Position numbers and translations under genes: made by a program
In this document: positions 1 through 8,223 of the stretch, one piece after another
Layout: the number at the start of each line of letters is the position of its first letter
Position numbering within the stretch: position 1 is the stretch's first letter
Notes under the pieces: model-generated
Told to the model about the DNA's origin: nothing
The model's input: the letters and a program-made list of their open reading frames with translations, nothing else
Database searches by the model: none
Assembly (NCBI GenBank): GCA_035477215.1
Contig: DATIKU010000048.1
Span: 61,621 to 125,620 of the forward strand
Source: Spirochaetota bacterium
Lineage (GTDB): Bacteria > Spirochaetota > UBA4802 > UBA5368
Direction of reading: 5' to 3'
DNA length: 64,000 nucleotides

Positions 1-364
1 GGAAGCGGATCGCGTCGATCCTGGCGCGGACGAGCGCGTTGTCGGGCGCCTCGTCGGAGAGTATCTCCCACTCGCCCAGCGCCTCGTCGGTAAAGCCCGC
101 CAGCCGGTACGAGCGGGCGAGGTACTCGCGCGCGGTATAGTAGTCGGGATGGATAACGAGCGCCTTGCGAAAAAACTCCACCGAGGCCAGGTAGCGCATG
201 TTGTTGAAGTGGACCATGCCCTGGCGGAACTGTTCCTTGGCCCGTTCGAATTTGATCAGGTCGCCGGATTGCGCCCGGGCGGGCGTAACCGAAACGAGTA
301 TCAGGACGGCGATGAACGCGGCGGCAATGCACGCCCATACGCCGGGGGCGGAAGGCTTTCTCAT
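1..364 (-). CDS. Secreted TPR-repeat protein, 3' end beyond the window
   Basis: The first 121 codons of a gene that runs off the left edge. Residues 1-32 form a signal peptide (basic MRKP start, hydrophobic core, cleavage near ARA-QS). Residues about 35-95 read as tetratricopeptide helices (HFNNMRYLASVEFFRKAL, then YLARSYRLAGFTDEALGEW), so it is probably a periplasmic or membrane-anchored protein-interaction module. The ATG at 364 has no Shine-Dalgarno sequence of its own. It overlaps the stop of a 9-codon reading frame that does have one, so translation is probably coupled. The rest of the domain structure is outside the window. Confidence 0.75.
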   Translation of the reverse strand, partial: MRKPSAPGVWACIAAAFIAVLILVSVTPARAQSGDLIKFERAKEQFRQGMVHFNNMRYLASVEFFRKALVIHPDYYTAREYLARSYRLAGFTDEALGEWEILSDEAPDNALVRARIDAIRF

Positions 365-390
365 GATTCGAAGTCCGGAAAGATATTCAT
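361..390 (-). CDS. Possible 9-residue leader peptide upstream of the TPR gene
   Basis: ATG at 390 follows a strong ribosome-binding site (GGAGGG, 8 nt upstream) and reads MNIFPDFES before a TGA that overlaps the ATG of the TPR gene (ATGA). The downstream gene lacks its own Shine-Dalgarno, so this mini-frame may serve translational coupling. It could instead be chance, or the original start of the TPR gene separated by a frameshift. Confidence 0.35.
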   Translation of the reverse strand: MNIFPDFES

Positions 391-423
391 GGCTGCATCC
401 CTCCTTCCCATTATCGTCTTATG

Positions 424-3240
424 TCACTTTTTTTTCAAGACAGATTTAAGGTATTTCCCGGTATACGAGCCCTTTGCCGCGGCGATCTCCTCCGGGGTGC
501 CGCTGGCCACGATGAAGCCCCCGGCGTCGCCCCCCTCGGGCCCCAGGTCGATGACCCAGTCGGCGTTCTTGACCACGTCGAGATTGTGCTCTATAACAAT
601 CACCGTATTGCCCCGCTCCACAAGCGATGAGAGCACGTCGAGGAGCTTGCGGATGTCGTCGAAATGGAGGCCCGTGGTCGGCTCGTCGAGGATGTAGACG
701 GTCTGACCGGTCGCGCGGCGCGAGAGCTCGGTGGAGAGCTTTACGCGCTGGGCCTCCCCGCCCGAAAGGGTCGTGGCGGGCTGTCCCAGCCTGATATAGC
801 CAAGCCCCACCCTGTTGAGCGTTTCGAGCTTCGAGCGGACGGCCGGGATGTTCTCGAAGAACGAAAGGGCCTCCTCCACCGTCATGTCGAGCACCTCGAA
901 GATGTTTTTTCCCTTGTAGCGCACCTCGAGCGTTTCGTGGTTGTAACGCTTGCCCTTGCAGACCTCGCACGTAACGTAAACGTCGGGAAGGAAGTGCATT
1001 TCGATGCGCTTGATGCCGTCGCCCTCGCAGGCCTCACAGCGGCCACCCGGAACATTGAATGAAAATCGGCCCGGGCGGTAGCCACGCACCTTCGACTCGG
1101 TAAGTTGGGTGAAGAGGTCGCGGACCGGCGTGAAGAGCCCCGTGTAGGTCGCCGGATTGGACCTCGGCGTGCGCCCGATGGGCGACTGGTCGATATCGAT
1201 GACCTTGTCGATCCTTTCAACGCCCGTTATTTTATCGAAGGCGCCCGGGTGCTCCTTCGATTTCATCACCAGCGACGACAGGGCCCGGTACAAAATCTGG
1301 ATCACCAGCGTGGATTTGCCCGAGCCCGATACCCCGGTTACGCAGGAGAACACGCCCAGCGGAAATGCGACGTCGATCTTTTGGAGATTGTTCTCGCGCG
1401 CGCCCTTTATCTCGATGAAGCCGATAGGTTCACGCCTCGCCGGCGGAATCGGGATGCGCTCCTTCCCGGAAAGATAGCGCCCGGTAAGGGACTTTTCGTT
1501 CGCCTCTATCTCGGCCGGGGTGCCCTCGGCCACCACGTACCCGCCTTCCAGTCCCGCGCCCGGCCCCAGGTCCACCACGTGGTCGGCCTCGCGGATGGTT
1601 TCCTCGTCGTGCTCCACGACGATCACCGTGTTCCCGATGTCGCGCAGATATTTCAGGGTTGCAAGCAGCCGCCGGTTGTCGCGCTGGTGCAGCCCTATGC
1701 TCGGCTCGTCCAGGATGTAGAGCACGCCCATGAGGCTCGACCCGATCTGCGTGGCGAGCCTGATGCGCTGCGCCTCGCCCCCCGAAAGCGTGCCCGCCGC
1801 GCGGTCGAGCGTGAGATAGTCGATGCCCACGTCGTTTAGAAAACCCAGCCGCTTGCGGATTTCCTGGAGCACCTGCGCGGCGATTTTGGCCTCCGTTTCG
1901 CCGAGCTCGATATTCTCGAAGAATCCGTGCGCCGAACGTATCGACATGGACGCAATCTCATTGATCGGCCTGCCGGCCACCCGAACGAAGAGGCTTTCGA
2001 CCCGTAAACGCTTCCCGCCGCACTCGTCGCACACGCGGTTGGACATGAACTTTTCCATCCACTCGCGCATCTCCTCGGACTTGGTCTCGCGATAGCGACG
2101 CTCGAGGTTGGGAATCACTCCCTCGAACGAGCGTGAAAACTTGTACTCCGCATCGTAACGCTTGATGTCGTAATCTATTTTGACCGGGCCCGAGCCGAAG
2201 AGTATGACGTCCCTGATCTTCTTCGGGAGCTTCTTCCACGGCGTGCGCGCGTCGAACTTTAAATTCTTCTCGAGCGTCTCGATCTGCTCGCGATACCAGT
2301 AGCTGGTGGTTTTGCCCCACACCTCCAGAACGCCGTCGTAGAGCGATTTATCGGGATCGGAAACAATTAACTCCGGGTCGAACTGCATGATGAATCCCAG
2401 CCCGCTGCACTTCGGGCAGGCCCCGTATGGACTGTTGAATGAAAACATGCGCGGCGAGAGTTCCGGGATGGAAACGCCGCATTCGGGACACGAGAGGCTC
2501 GTTGAGTAAAGGCGCTCGTCGCCGTTAACGTCCGCGATAACCAGTCCCCCGGCGAGACCTATCGCCGTTTCTACCGAGTCGGCCACGCGCGAGCGCACCC
2601 CTTCCTTGATCACTATGCGGTCGACGACGATCTCGATATTGTGCTTTTTATTCTTCTCGGGCTTTATCTCCTCGTCGAGCGCTTTCGTCTCGCCGTTCAC
2701 CCGAACGCGCGCGAAACCGTTCTTGCGCGCCGCGGCGAACCGGTCCTCGTGCTCGCCCTTGCGCCCGCGCACCACCGGGGCGAGAATTTGAAGTTTCGTC
2801 CCCACGGCGAGCGTCATGAGCGATTCGACGATCTGGTCGACCGACTGCGAGGCGATTCGTTTCCCGCATTTGTGGCAGTGGGGAACGCCCACTCGCGCGT
2901 AGAGAAGCCGAAGGTAATCGTAAATTTCGGTGACGGTGCCGACGGTCGAGCGGGGGTTTCGGTGGGTCGTTTTCTGTTCGATCGAGATGGCCGGCGACAG
3001 GCCGTCGATAAAATCGACGTCGGGCTTTTCCATCACGCCTAAAAACTGGCGCGCATACGCGGAAAGCGACTCGACGTAACGCCGCCTGCCCTCGGCGTAG
3101 ATGGTATCGAAGGCCAGCGATGATTTACCCGATCCCGAAAGCCCGGTGATGACGACCAGGGCGTCCCTCGGGATGTCTATTGAGACGTTCTTGAGATTGT
3201 GCTCGCGAGCTCCCCGTATTCGTATAACCCGACGGCTCAT
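424..3240 (-). CDS. uvrA: UvrABC excision nuclease subunit A
   Basis: A 938-residue damage-recognition ATPase of nucleotide excision repair. It is a tandem ABC protein. The first Walker [10 protein letters not shown] is at residues 33-41 and the second (GVSGSGKST) near 637. Signature motifs [12 protein letters not shown] (about 483) and [12 protein letters not shown] (about 823) are each followed by an ILDEP Walker B. Zinc-binding Cys pairs are visible at about 250 (CPECG...CPKC) and 735 (CEAC...CEVC). I chose the [10 protein letters not shown] start because its ATG overlaps the upstream stop (ATGA) and the family begins here; the nine residues that could precede it are the read-through of the other gene. 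Length is normal for the family. Confidence 0.97.
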   Translation of the reverse strand: MSRRVIRIRGAREHNLKNVSIDIPRDALVVITGLSGSGKSSLAFDTIYAEGRRRYVESLSAYARQFLGVMEKPDVDFIDGLSPAISIEQKTTHRNPRSTVGTVTEIYDYLRLLYARVGVPHCHKCGKRIASQSVDQIVESLMTLAVGTKLQILAPVVRGRKGEHEDRFAAARKNGFARVRVNGETKALDEEIKPEKNKKHNIEIVVDRIVIKEGVRSRVADSVETAIGLAGGLVIADVNGDERLYSTSLSCPECGVSIPELSPRMFSFNSPYGACPKCSGLGFIMQFDPELIVSDPDKSLYDGVLEVWGKTTSYWYREQIETLEKNLKFDARTPWKKLPKKIRDVILFGSGPVKIDYDIKRYDAEYKFSRSFEGVIPNLERRYRETKSEEMREWMEKFMSNRVCDECGGKRLRVESLFVRVAGRPINEIASMSIRSAHGFFENIELGETEAKIAAQVLQEIRKRLGFLNDVGIDYLTLDRAAGTLSGGEAQRIRLATQIGSSLMGVLYILDEPSIGLHQRDNRRLLATLKYLRDIGNTVIVVEHDEETIREADHVVDLGPGAGLEGGYVVAEGTPAEIEANEKSLTGRYLSGKERIPIPPARREPIGFIEIKGARENNLQKIDVAFPLGVFSCVTGVSGSGKSTLVIQILYRALSSLVMKSKEHPGAFDKITGVERIDKVIDIDQSPIGRTPRSNPATYTGLFTPVRDLFTQLTESKVRGYRPGRFSFNVPGGRCEACEGDGIKRIEMHFLPDVYVTCEVCKGKRYNHETLEVRYKGKNIFEVLDMTVEEALSFFENIPAVRSKLETLNRVGLGYIRLGQPATTLSGGEAQRVKLSTELSRRATGQTVYILDEPTTGLHFDDIRKLLDVLSSLVERGNTVIVIEHNLDVVKNADWVIDLGPEGGDAGGFIVASGTPEEIAAAKGSYTGKYLKSVLKKK

Positions 3241-3581
3241 ATCTGGGTGATGGTGGTGGAGCCGCACATGGGGCAGACGACATCCAGTTCCTCGTCGTCT
3301 TCGAGACGGTTCTTCTTCTTATAGATAACGTCATCCCACCGGTAATCGCAATCCTCGCAGGCGTAACTTACATCCACCTTGCGGGTGTTTTTTTTGTCCT
3401 CCCATTCCCCGCCCTCGCCGGATTCAACGCCCTCCTCGCGCTCGTTTTCCTCGTCGTCGTCCGTTGCCACGGTATCGACTACTTCGTCTTCTCCGATGAG
3501 TTCTTCCTCCTCGAAATGCTCCTCGTAATACTCGTCCTCGTATACCTCATCGTCAAAGTCCTTTTCCAGATCCTTGCCCAT
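3237..3581 (-). CDS. Acidic protein with C-terminal zinc ribbon
   Basis: A 114-residue protein of two parts. An extremely acidic, low-complexity N-terminal 65 residues (runs of Asp/Glu) precedes a short zinc ribbon with two CxxC knuckles (CEDC and CPMC), followed by a CGSTTITQI tail. The start MGKDLEKDF has a modest GGGTGGT site upstream; an in-frame extension of 30 residues is possible but looks non-coding. The stop overlaps the uvrA start by four bases, so the two are co-translated. The function is not known. The acidic tail could act as a DNA mimic or a protein-binding segment, but this is speculation. Confidence 0.8.
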   Translation of the reverse strand: MGKDLEKDFDDEVYEDEYYEEHFEEEELIGEDEVVDTVATDDDEENEREEGVESGEGGEWEDKKNTRKVDVSYACEDCDYRWDDVIYKKKNRLEDDEELDVVCPMCGSTTITQI

Positions 3582-3889
3582 GACACCACCCGTTTTTATA
3601 GAATCATAAAAACCTTTGGAAGATTCAACCGCTGAGAAACCGTCTGTGGACGGCGGTGCGACATAAAACACGGCGCCGGTGACAACTCTAATTAAGGGTC
3701 CATTTTTTTGTCAAATTAATTCGCCCGGACCGGAAAAAATCGAAACCGGACAATGGGGCGGTCGCGCCACCGTATTCGGAGAGCAATTCGGCCGGCCGGC
3801 TGTCGAGGATGCCGAGTTTCGATCGTCGTCATATCGGTTTTTATGACCGCGCGAGATTGGTGGCATCCCGAAAGCGCCCGCGTTTTAAT

Positions 3890-5170
3890 TTATTTCGGCT
3901 GTTGCGGCGCGGCCGGTCCCTTCGGCGCCATGGGATCCTTTACGGAGGGAGTTTTCTTTATCTCGGGCGCAACCGGGTCCGTGCGCATTTTTTCAGGGGT
4001 CTTTCCGCCATCGGGCGGCGCGATGGTCTCATCGGTCTTCTTTCCGTCAGGCGTTTTGGCCGGCTTCTCCACCGGTCCCTTCCCTTCCGCGGGCTTTTCG
4101 TTCGCGGGGACTTCCTTCTTCTGTTCCTGCCGAATTCTCGCCGGCCGCTTCTTGACCGCGGGCCGGGCTTCCAGGGGCGCGTCTTTAACCTGCATGCTCT
4201 TCGGCGCCGCGCGCTCCCTCTTCGGCTCGTCGAACGTTGCCGGAAGCGCGTACTGGTCGGTGAGCACCGCGTCCCACAGGCCGAAAAAGCCGCCGGTGCG
4301 GCTGTGCTCGCGGAACAGCACTTCGACGGTACCGTCCATAGCCAACTGGTAAGGGATGTCCAGCACGACCGGATTGAGGTACGGGCTCATCTCCCCGAAG
4401 GACAGACGCTTTACAAGCAGGCCGTCCGTGTATATCTCGAGCGCGGCGGGTATATTGAGCCGCGAAGGATCGTCGAAGGTAACGAAATCCAGGTACAGAC
4501 GGTACTTCGAGTTGCGGTCGAGACCGTCGAGCTTCAGCGTGGAGCCGTACCGCTGCGCGAAACGCGCCCTGTTGCCGACGAGCGGCGGCGCGTCGTTGGC
4601 GAGGACAAGGCCCTGCGATTTCGCCCAGTTGCGAAGCTCGGCATCGGTTCGAAGCGCCGACCAGTCGGCAAAGACCGCGTCGTCGACATCGGCGCGAATA
4701 ATCCGATAATACGGTTTCGGCGGTTCGGGTTCGATCGCGGGAAGCGCCTCCTTTGCGGCCTGCTCTTTAATACCAGTGACGGCCCCTTTTTCAGTCTCGG
4801 TCGATTTACCAACGGGCTTCTTCCCCGCGGTTTTTTTCTCGACCCGTTTCTCTTCCGCGGGAGCCTTCGGTGCCGGTTTTTTCTCGTCCGGTTTTTTTTC
4901 GGGCACGGCCGCGCTTTTCGCCGGCACCTTTTGGGGCGGGGCCTTCTTCACGGCCGGCTTCCTGCCGGCGTCCTTCGCCGCCGGCGCTTTTCCCGCGGGC
5001 TTTTCCTTTACAGCGGGAGAGGGTTGTTTGACCGACGGAGACTCGGCCTTCTTCTCCGCGGGGGGCGCGGGCGGTGTGGCGGGAGCGTCATTGGCGGACA
5101 GCGCGCCGATCCACGCAAGCGCGAGGAAAACGGTAAAAAGCATGCAGGCGTAGCGTGTATAGGTATTCAT
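3890..5170 (-). CDS. Secreted Lys/Pro/Ala-rich protein with a central folded domain
   Basis: A 426-residue exported protein of unknown function. Residues 1-27 are a signal peptide (MNTYTRYACMLF..., cleavage after LSA). A low-complexity linker rich in Lys, Pro and Ala follows to about residue 125. A compact domain at about 135-305 contains beta-strand-like segments (YRLYLDFVTFDD, LEIYTDGLLVKRLSFGE, GTVEVLFREHS). A second KPA-rich tail runs to the end. The flanking disordered arms suggest the folded part is displayed across the periplasm or tethered to the wall. The start was placed at 5170 because the signal peptide begins there, although the frame opens 16 codons earlier. Confidence 0.75.
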   Translation of the reverse strand: MNTYTRYACMLFTVFLALAWIGALSANDAPATPPAPPAEKKAESPSVKQPSPAVKEKPAGKAPAAKDAGRKPAVKKAPPQKVPAKSAAVPEKKPDEKKPAPKAPAEEKRVEKKTAGKKPVGKSTETEKGAVTGIKEQAAKEALPAIEPEPPKPYYRIIRADVDDAVFADWSALRTDAELRNWAKSQGLVLANDAPPLVGNRARFAQRYGSTLKLDGLDRNSKYRLYLDFVTFDDPSRLNIPAALEIYTDGLLVKRLSFGEMSPYLNPVVLDIPYQLAMDGTVEVLFREHSRTGGFFGLWDAVLTDQYALPATFDEPKRERAAPKSMQVKDAPLEARPAVKKRPARIRQEQKKEVPANEKPAEGKGPVEKPAKTPDGKKTDETIAPPDGGKTPEKMRTDPVAPEIKKTPSVKDPMAPKGPAAPQQPK

Positions 5171-5448
5171 TGCGGTTACGTCACACATACTGCATACAAG
5201 GCGCGGTATTTCAATCATTATTTGAATCCCCTCAGCCGCTAACGGTCTCAGAACAGACCTGCAGCCTTCCCTAACCTTCGGGGAATGATATTGATGAAGC
5301 CGGTCAGTTGTTCCACCGCCTGTACAAATCCCCCCGCCTCCGGCGCGCCCCCTTTATTAAAGTGGGCTCCTGTGGAAAATTCTTTTCCCTGAGCAAGGAA
5401 TACCATATGCCGTTTGAACGTTAATCAGTTTCATGAATCATGCTCCCC

Positions 5449-5507
5449 TTTATCAAAGGGGAGCTGCCGGAGGCTGAGGGGATTTGCCGGAGGCTGAGGG
5501 GAGCTGC
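5449..5507. repeat. Dispersed palindromic repeat with 20-bp tandem duplication
   Basis: Begins with the palindrome CTCCCCTTTATCAAAGGGGAG and continues into two tandem copies (period 20, starting at 5466 and 5486) of GCCGGAGGCTGAGGGGA. A second member, with the same palindrome core and the GAGCTGCC...GGCTGAG tail, lies at 19654-19697. Confidence 0.75.
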
Positions 5508-5555
5508 TTCAAAACGGTTGACACCCGTTGGAATTTTCGGTATGTTACCGTCGGG

Positions 5556-5579
5556 GGGCGACGATTCGAATCGTCGCCC
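5556..5579. repeat. 24-bp perfect palindrome centred on GATTCGAATC
   Basis: Arms GGGCGAC and GTCGCCC flank the self-complementary core GATTCGAATC. It sits upstream of the lipoprotein gene at 5628. Two other intergenic hairpins in the window have the same core (6808-6859 and 29966-29995). Confidence 0.75.
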
Positions 5580-5627
5580 ATTCCCGGCAGCACACAATGG
5601 CATCCATCAAACGGAGGGATCGACGAG

Positions 5628-5978
5628 ATGAAAAAGCTTATGGTTTGTATGATGATGGCCGCTATGGCGGGGGTGGTGGCGTGTGGGTCGGGTACGACGG
5701 AGCTGCAGTTTACCAACAGCAATGATTCTATAGGAACGATCAACGATATTATATGGGCCGGCGGCGATCAAACCTGGAACAGCGGAACAGGTTATGCGGT
5801 AGGAACGGATACCGAATCGAAAGAAGTTGATGCAAGAAACGGCGAAGTTGAATGCTCAGTTGATCCAGGAACCGGATATGTTGCCGCTGACGTATTTTTT
5901 CCGGAAACCATCTCTGCGGCCCTTTCTCTGAAAGAAGGCTCATCGAACAAATATACCTTGAAAGCTACCCCGCTCTGA
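5628..5978 (+). CDS. Small lipoprotein of unknown function
   Basis: A 116-residue predicted lipoprotein. The signal peptide MKKLMVCMMMAAMAGVVAC ends in a lipobox (VVAC, Cys19), followed by a Gly/Ser/Thr-rich segment. The mature part is short and polar and contains no motif I recognise. A strong Shine-Dalgarno (GGAGGG) stands 9 nt before this ATG, which decides the start over an in-frame opening 48 codons earlier that runs through repeat DNA. The next gene follows in the same direction and also encodes an exported protein, so the two may be co-transcribed. Confidence 0.75.
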   Translation: MKKLMVCMMMAAMAGVVACGSGTTELQFTNSNDSIGTINDIIWAGGDQTWNSGTGYAVGTDTESKEVDARNGEVECSVDPGTGYVAADVFFPETISAALSLKEGSSNKYTLKATPL

Positions 5979-6044
5979 GAAGTGTGTATTCGAAATATGT
6001 ATTGTACAATATGCATTATTAAAATATAATTACAGGATTCAAAC

Positions 6045-6812
6045 TTGAAAAATATTATTCATCATTCATTTATACTTGCTGCAATTGTCATATCAATCGC
6101 TTTTAAATCCGTATCGCCTCTTGCCGAAACATTACCAACCTATAAATGGTCACAGGTTTCCGGGAGCTGGATTGTCAAGCGTGACAATTACTCCAGTTAT
6201 CTCATTGAACAAAAATCGAAGACTCGCGAATGGGGATACAGTGAAGTGATCAACATGAATTCCCTCATTGCGAACGATTCATTAGAAAAAATCAGTTCAT
6301 TTCAAATCTCTTTTGAAATATTTAACCCTGACCCGCAATCAGAACATAGCCTTTTATTCGCACTCAGTGATTACCGTGTTTTTTACGCCTTTCGCTTTTC
6401 CGGAGACGGAACCAGACTCAACAAGCTGCAATTCATCAACTCCACCATCAAAGACACAACCCTCCGCCCCGCCGTCAAATGGAACTACACCATCGCCGAG
6501 ATCGCCTCCAGAGACATCGAGCTGGAATACAACCGCGAATACCGCGCCGAAATCCGCGTGAAGAAAAACCGCGCCGCGCTCTACATTGACGGCAAAAAGC
6601 TCATGGAGGCCGAGGCGCCCGAGGACCTTGCGAGCGGAAAAATCGGCTTTTCGAACCGGAACGCCATTCTGAAGATCGCCGACGTGAAGGTCTATAGCGG
6701 CAGAAAGCTCGTCTTCGAGGACGACTTCTCGAAGGACAGCATAAAGCGCTTCCGGGTGCAGGCCACCACCATGCCAAAAGAGGAGCACGAGAAGCGGCAG
6801 AAGGTGAAGTAG
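6045..6812 (+). CDS. Exported protein, LamG/DUF1080-like beta-sandwich
   Basis: A 255-residue exported protein. Residues 1-27 form a signal peptide. The remainder reads as a single concanavalin-like jelly roll (SSFQISFEIFNP, SLLFALSDYRVFYAFRFSG, AEIRVKKNRAALYIDGKKL, GKIGFSNRNAILKIADVKVYSG), the pattern of LamG or DUF1080-type domains, often carbohydrate or matrix binding. It has no catalytic motif. The first 130 codons are distinctly AT-richer than the rest and than most neighbours. The stop codon lies inside the stem of a large hairpin. Confidence 0.7.
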   Translation: MKNIIHHSFILAAIVISIAFKSVSPLAETLPTYKWSQVSGSWIVKRDNYSSYLIEQKSKTREWGYSEVINMNSLIANDSLEKISSFQISFEIFNPDPQSEHSLLFALSDYRVFYAFRFSGDGTRLNKLQFINSTIKDTTLRPAVKWNYTIAEIASRDIELEYNREYRAEIRVKKNRAALYIDGKKLMEAEAPEDLASGKIGFSNRNAILKIADVKVYSGRKLVFEDDFSKDSIKRFRVQATTMPKEEHEKRQKVK

Positions 6813-6859
6813 CATCCCGGAAGGCGCTGATTCGAATCCGCGCCTTCCGGGATGCTACT
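6808..6859. repeat. Long hairpin (19-bp stem) with GATTCGAATC loop
   Basis: A perfect 19-bp inverted repeat (AGTAGCATCCCGGAAGGCG at 6808-6826 and its complement at 6841-6859) encloses a 14-nt loop that is itself nearly palindromic around GATTCGAATC. It begins within the last codons of the preceding gene. No T-run follows on the plus strand, so it is not a standard intrinsic terminator; it may protect the mRNA 3' end. Confidence 0.8.
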
Positions 6860-7047
6860 CCTGTGGTTACATTTCCGTTTCTACCGCGGCGCCACTATAT
6901 AATCGGAAACGACACCGTCGCGCATACATAACAAATTAGAGAACTCATTCAGGCACAGTAGCATCAAAGATATACTATCGTCGCTTACAAAACACCCCCC
7001 TCTTGCCATTTTGTCAACGCCCATACCGTTCACATCCCCTACCACGC

Positions 7048-7073
7048 AAAAAGACGCGGTCACCCGCGTCTTT
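7048..7073 (-). terminator. Intrinsic terminator of the coiled-coil gene
   Basis: Read on the minus strand, a 10-bp stem (AAAGACGCGG / CCGCGTCTTT) with a GTGA loop is followed by a T-run, 26 nt after the stop of the minus-strand gene at 7099. Confidence 0.8.
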
Positions 7074-7098
7074 CGTATGCTCGAAATAACTTTTTTCG

Positions 7099-7668
7099 TC
7101 ACCGAACCAGGCGCGTAACCGCCTCCTCTTTAAGGCTTGAGATGCTGCCGAGCGAGGCGGCGTCTTTGCCGGACAGCGCGCCCTCGATCGAGCCCACCAG
7201 CGCGCCGATCTTCTCGCCACCGATCACGTTGCTCGCCGCGATGTTTTCCACTTCAATCTGAAGACGCGTGAGTTTCGCCACGTCGCCCGCTATGAGGCCG
7301 GCTATGCTTTCGCGCCTGGCGGAAAGCACCGAAGGAGAATCGGCCGACCCCACAAATTCGCGGAGCACCGGCGCCCCTTCGAATCGTACGTTTTCGAAAA
7401 TTGCCGCGGCGCCGAAGCCGCCTTTGGCCATGTCGTTTTGAAGCTGCAAAATTCCGTCGCGGACGATCTGGCTTCTGGTAAGCGAGGTCTGAATTTCGCG
7501 CAGCTCTTTCTGGATGTTGTCGATTCGCGACGCCACCCTGTTCTCGATCTCTACCCTGTCGGTGCGGAGGCCGTCTTTTCGTTTGCCGTCGGCCGACTCC
7601 TCCTCCACCTGTCGCTGATTGCTTATCTTCCGTGCCGAACCCAGAATGGCGTCGATGGAAACCTTCAT
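7099..7668 (-). CDS. Coiled-coil protein of unknown function
   Basis: A 189-residue soluble protein with no signal peptide or membrane segment. Residues 35-100 are strongly heptad-like (VEIENRVASRIDNIQKELREIQTSL...), followed by a second helical region rich in Ala, Glu and Ile. The last 60 residues have a repeating hydrophobic pattern that may form a helical bundle. I do not recognise the family. The gene is a single-cistron unit: it has a consensus promoter (7739-7767), a strong ribosome-binding site (GGAGGGTG, 5 nt upstream) and its own intrinsic terminator, so it is expressed and probably real. Confidence 0.75.
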   Translation of the reverse strand: MKVSIDAILGSARKISNQRQVEEESADGKRKDGLRTDRVEIENRVASRIDNIQKELREIQTSLTRSQIVRDGILQLQNDMAKGGFGAAAIFENVRFEGAPVLREFVGSADSPSVLSARRESIAGLIAGDVAKLTRLQIEVENIAASNVIGGEKIGALVGSIEGALSGKDAASLGSISSLKEEAVTRLVR

Positions 7669-7738
7669 TCTTTCACCCTCCCTTGTGAGCGATACGGCAA
7701 TATCATAGTGCCCGGAACCTCCCGATCATGCCGCGCGC

Positions 7739-7767
7739 AGTATAAAAAGGCGACATGTATTTGTCAA
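7739..7767 (-). promoter_or_regulatory. Consensus sigma-70 promoter with adjacent palindrome
   Basis: On the minus strand, TTGACA (7767-7762), a 17-nt spacer and TATACT (7744-7739), placed to drive the gene starting at 7668 with a leader of about 65 nt. An 11-bp palindrome TCACAATGTGA (7775-7785) lies just upstream of the -35 box, where an activator would bind. Confidence 0.75.
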
Positions 7768-7785
7768 ATACTAATCACAATGTGA

Positions 7786-8223
7786 CATAATTTTTTCACC
7801 GGGGGAATGAACTGTTTTTCGGAGAACAAGGGGCTGCAACCGCCTGCTTTGAGTGAGGGCGCTCAAAAGATCGCGGCTTTGTACCGTGGGAGATCGCCGC
7901 GTCGCCGCGCTCCTCGCGACAATTTTCCCCAGGGGCGACATCACTCGTCTTTTAAGAAAGCCCGGAGATGCGCTTAAGCGACCCCACCCCCCGGGGAAGC
8001 AAACGAACGGCGATGCAATTATGCCCGCAGTTTCATATAACGGCGCGCCCTCTCCCGCGGGAGGGGGCGCGCCGGCGGCGGGGTGAGGTCGCAAAGCTCC
8101 TGGTTTCCGGCTACTCCCCGCGACGCACCGAAAAATATTACGCGCTGAGATTATTTGCGCTGACCCCAATTACAGGCATATTTCCCAATCATTTACTCCG
8201 ACCACATAACACCCCCGAACCCC
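7786..8223. other. Intergenic region with hairpin and repeat debris
   Basis: About 440 bp without a convincing gene. It holds the GTCGCGAGGAG-type repeat (7889-7920, minus orientation) and a GC-rich hairpin around 8047-8072 built on CCCTCTCCCGCGGGAGGG, a form seen in dispersed repeats of many environmental genomes. Short open frames here look like chance. Confidence 0.55.
7889..7920 (-). repeat. GTCGCGAGGAG...GGCGATCTC dispersed repeat, copy 1
   Basis: Read on the minus strand it begins GTCGCGAGGAGCGCGGCGAC and ends GCGATCTCC. A second copy is at 63750-63784, and a partial match (CGCGGCGACGCGGCGATC) is at 18583-18600. Confidence 0.55.

Larger units (their letters stand above)
5171..5627. other. 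Intergenic region with repeat debris
   Basis: About 460 bp between divergent genes. It contains the palindromic CCCCTTTATCAAAGGGG-type repeat, a two-copy 20-bp tandem and the 24-bp GATTCGAATC-centred palindrome, listed separately. I see no convincing gene. A weaker relative of the first repeat lies near 5348-5368. Confidence 0.6.

Noticed and set aside
149..697. Plus-strand open frame of 182 codons
   Set aside because: It is antisense to the TPR gene and the end of uvrA and has no start signal or family features.
5460..5510. CRISPR array
   Set aside because: Only two tandem 20-bp units without spacers; no cas gene in the window.
5550..5600. tRNA gene
   Set aside because: The GATTCGAATC core resembles a T-arm, but no acceptor stem, anticodon arm or D-arm can be drawn.
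6881..7102. 73-codon minus-strand frame after the hairpin
   Set aside because: It crosses the terminator of the gene at 7099, lacks a Shine-Dalgarno and has no hydrophobic or domain pattern.
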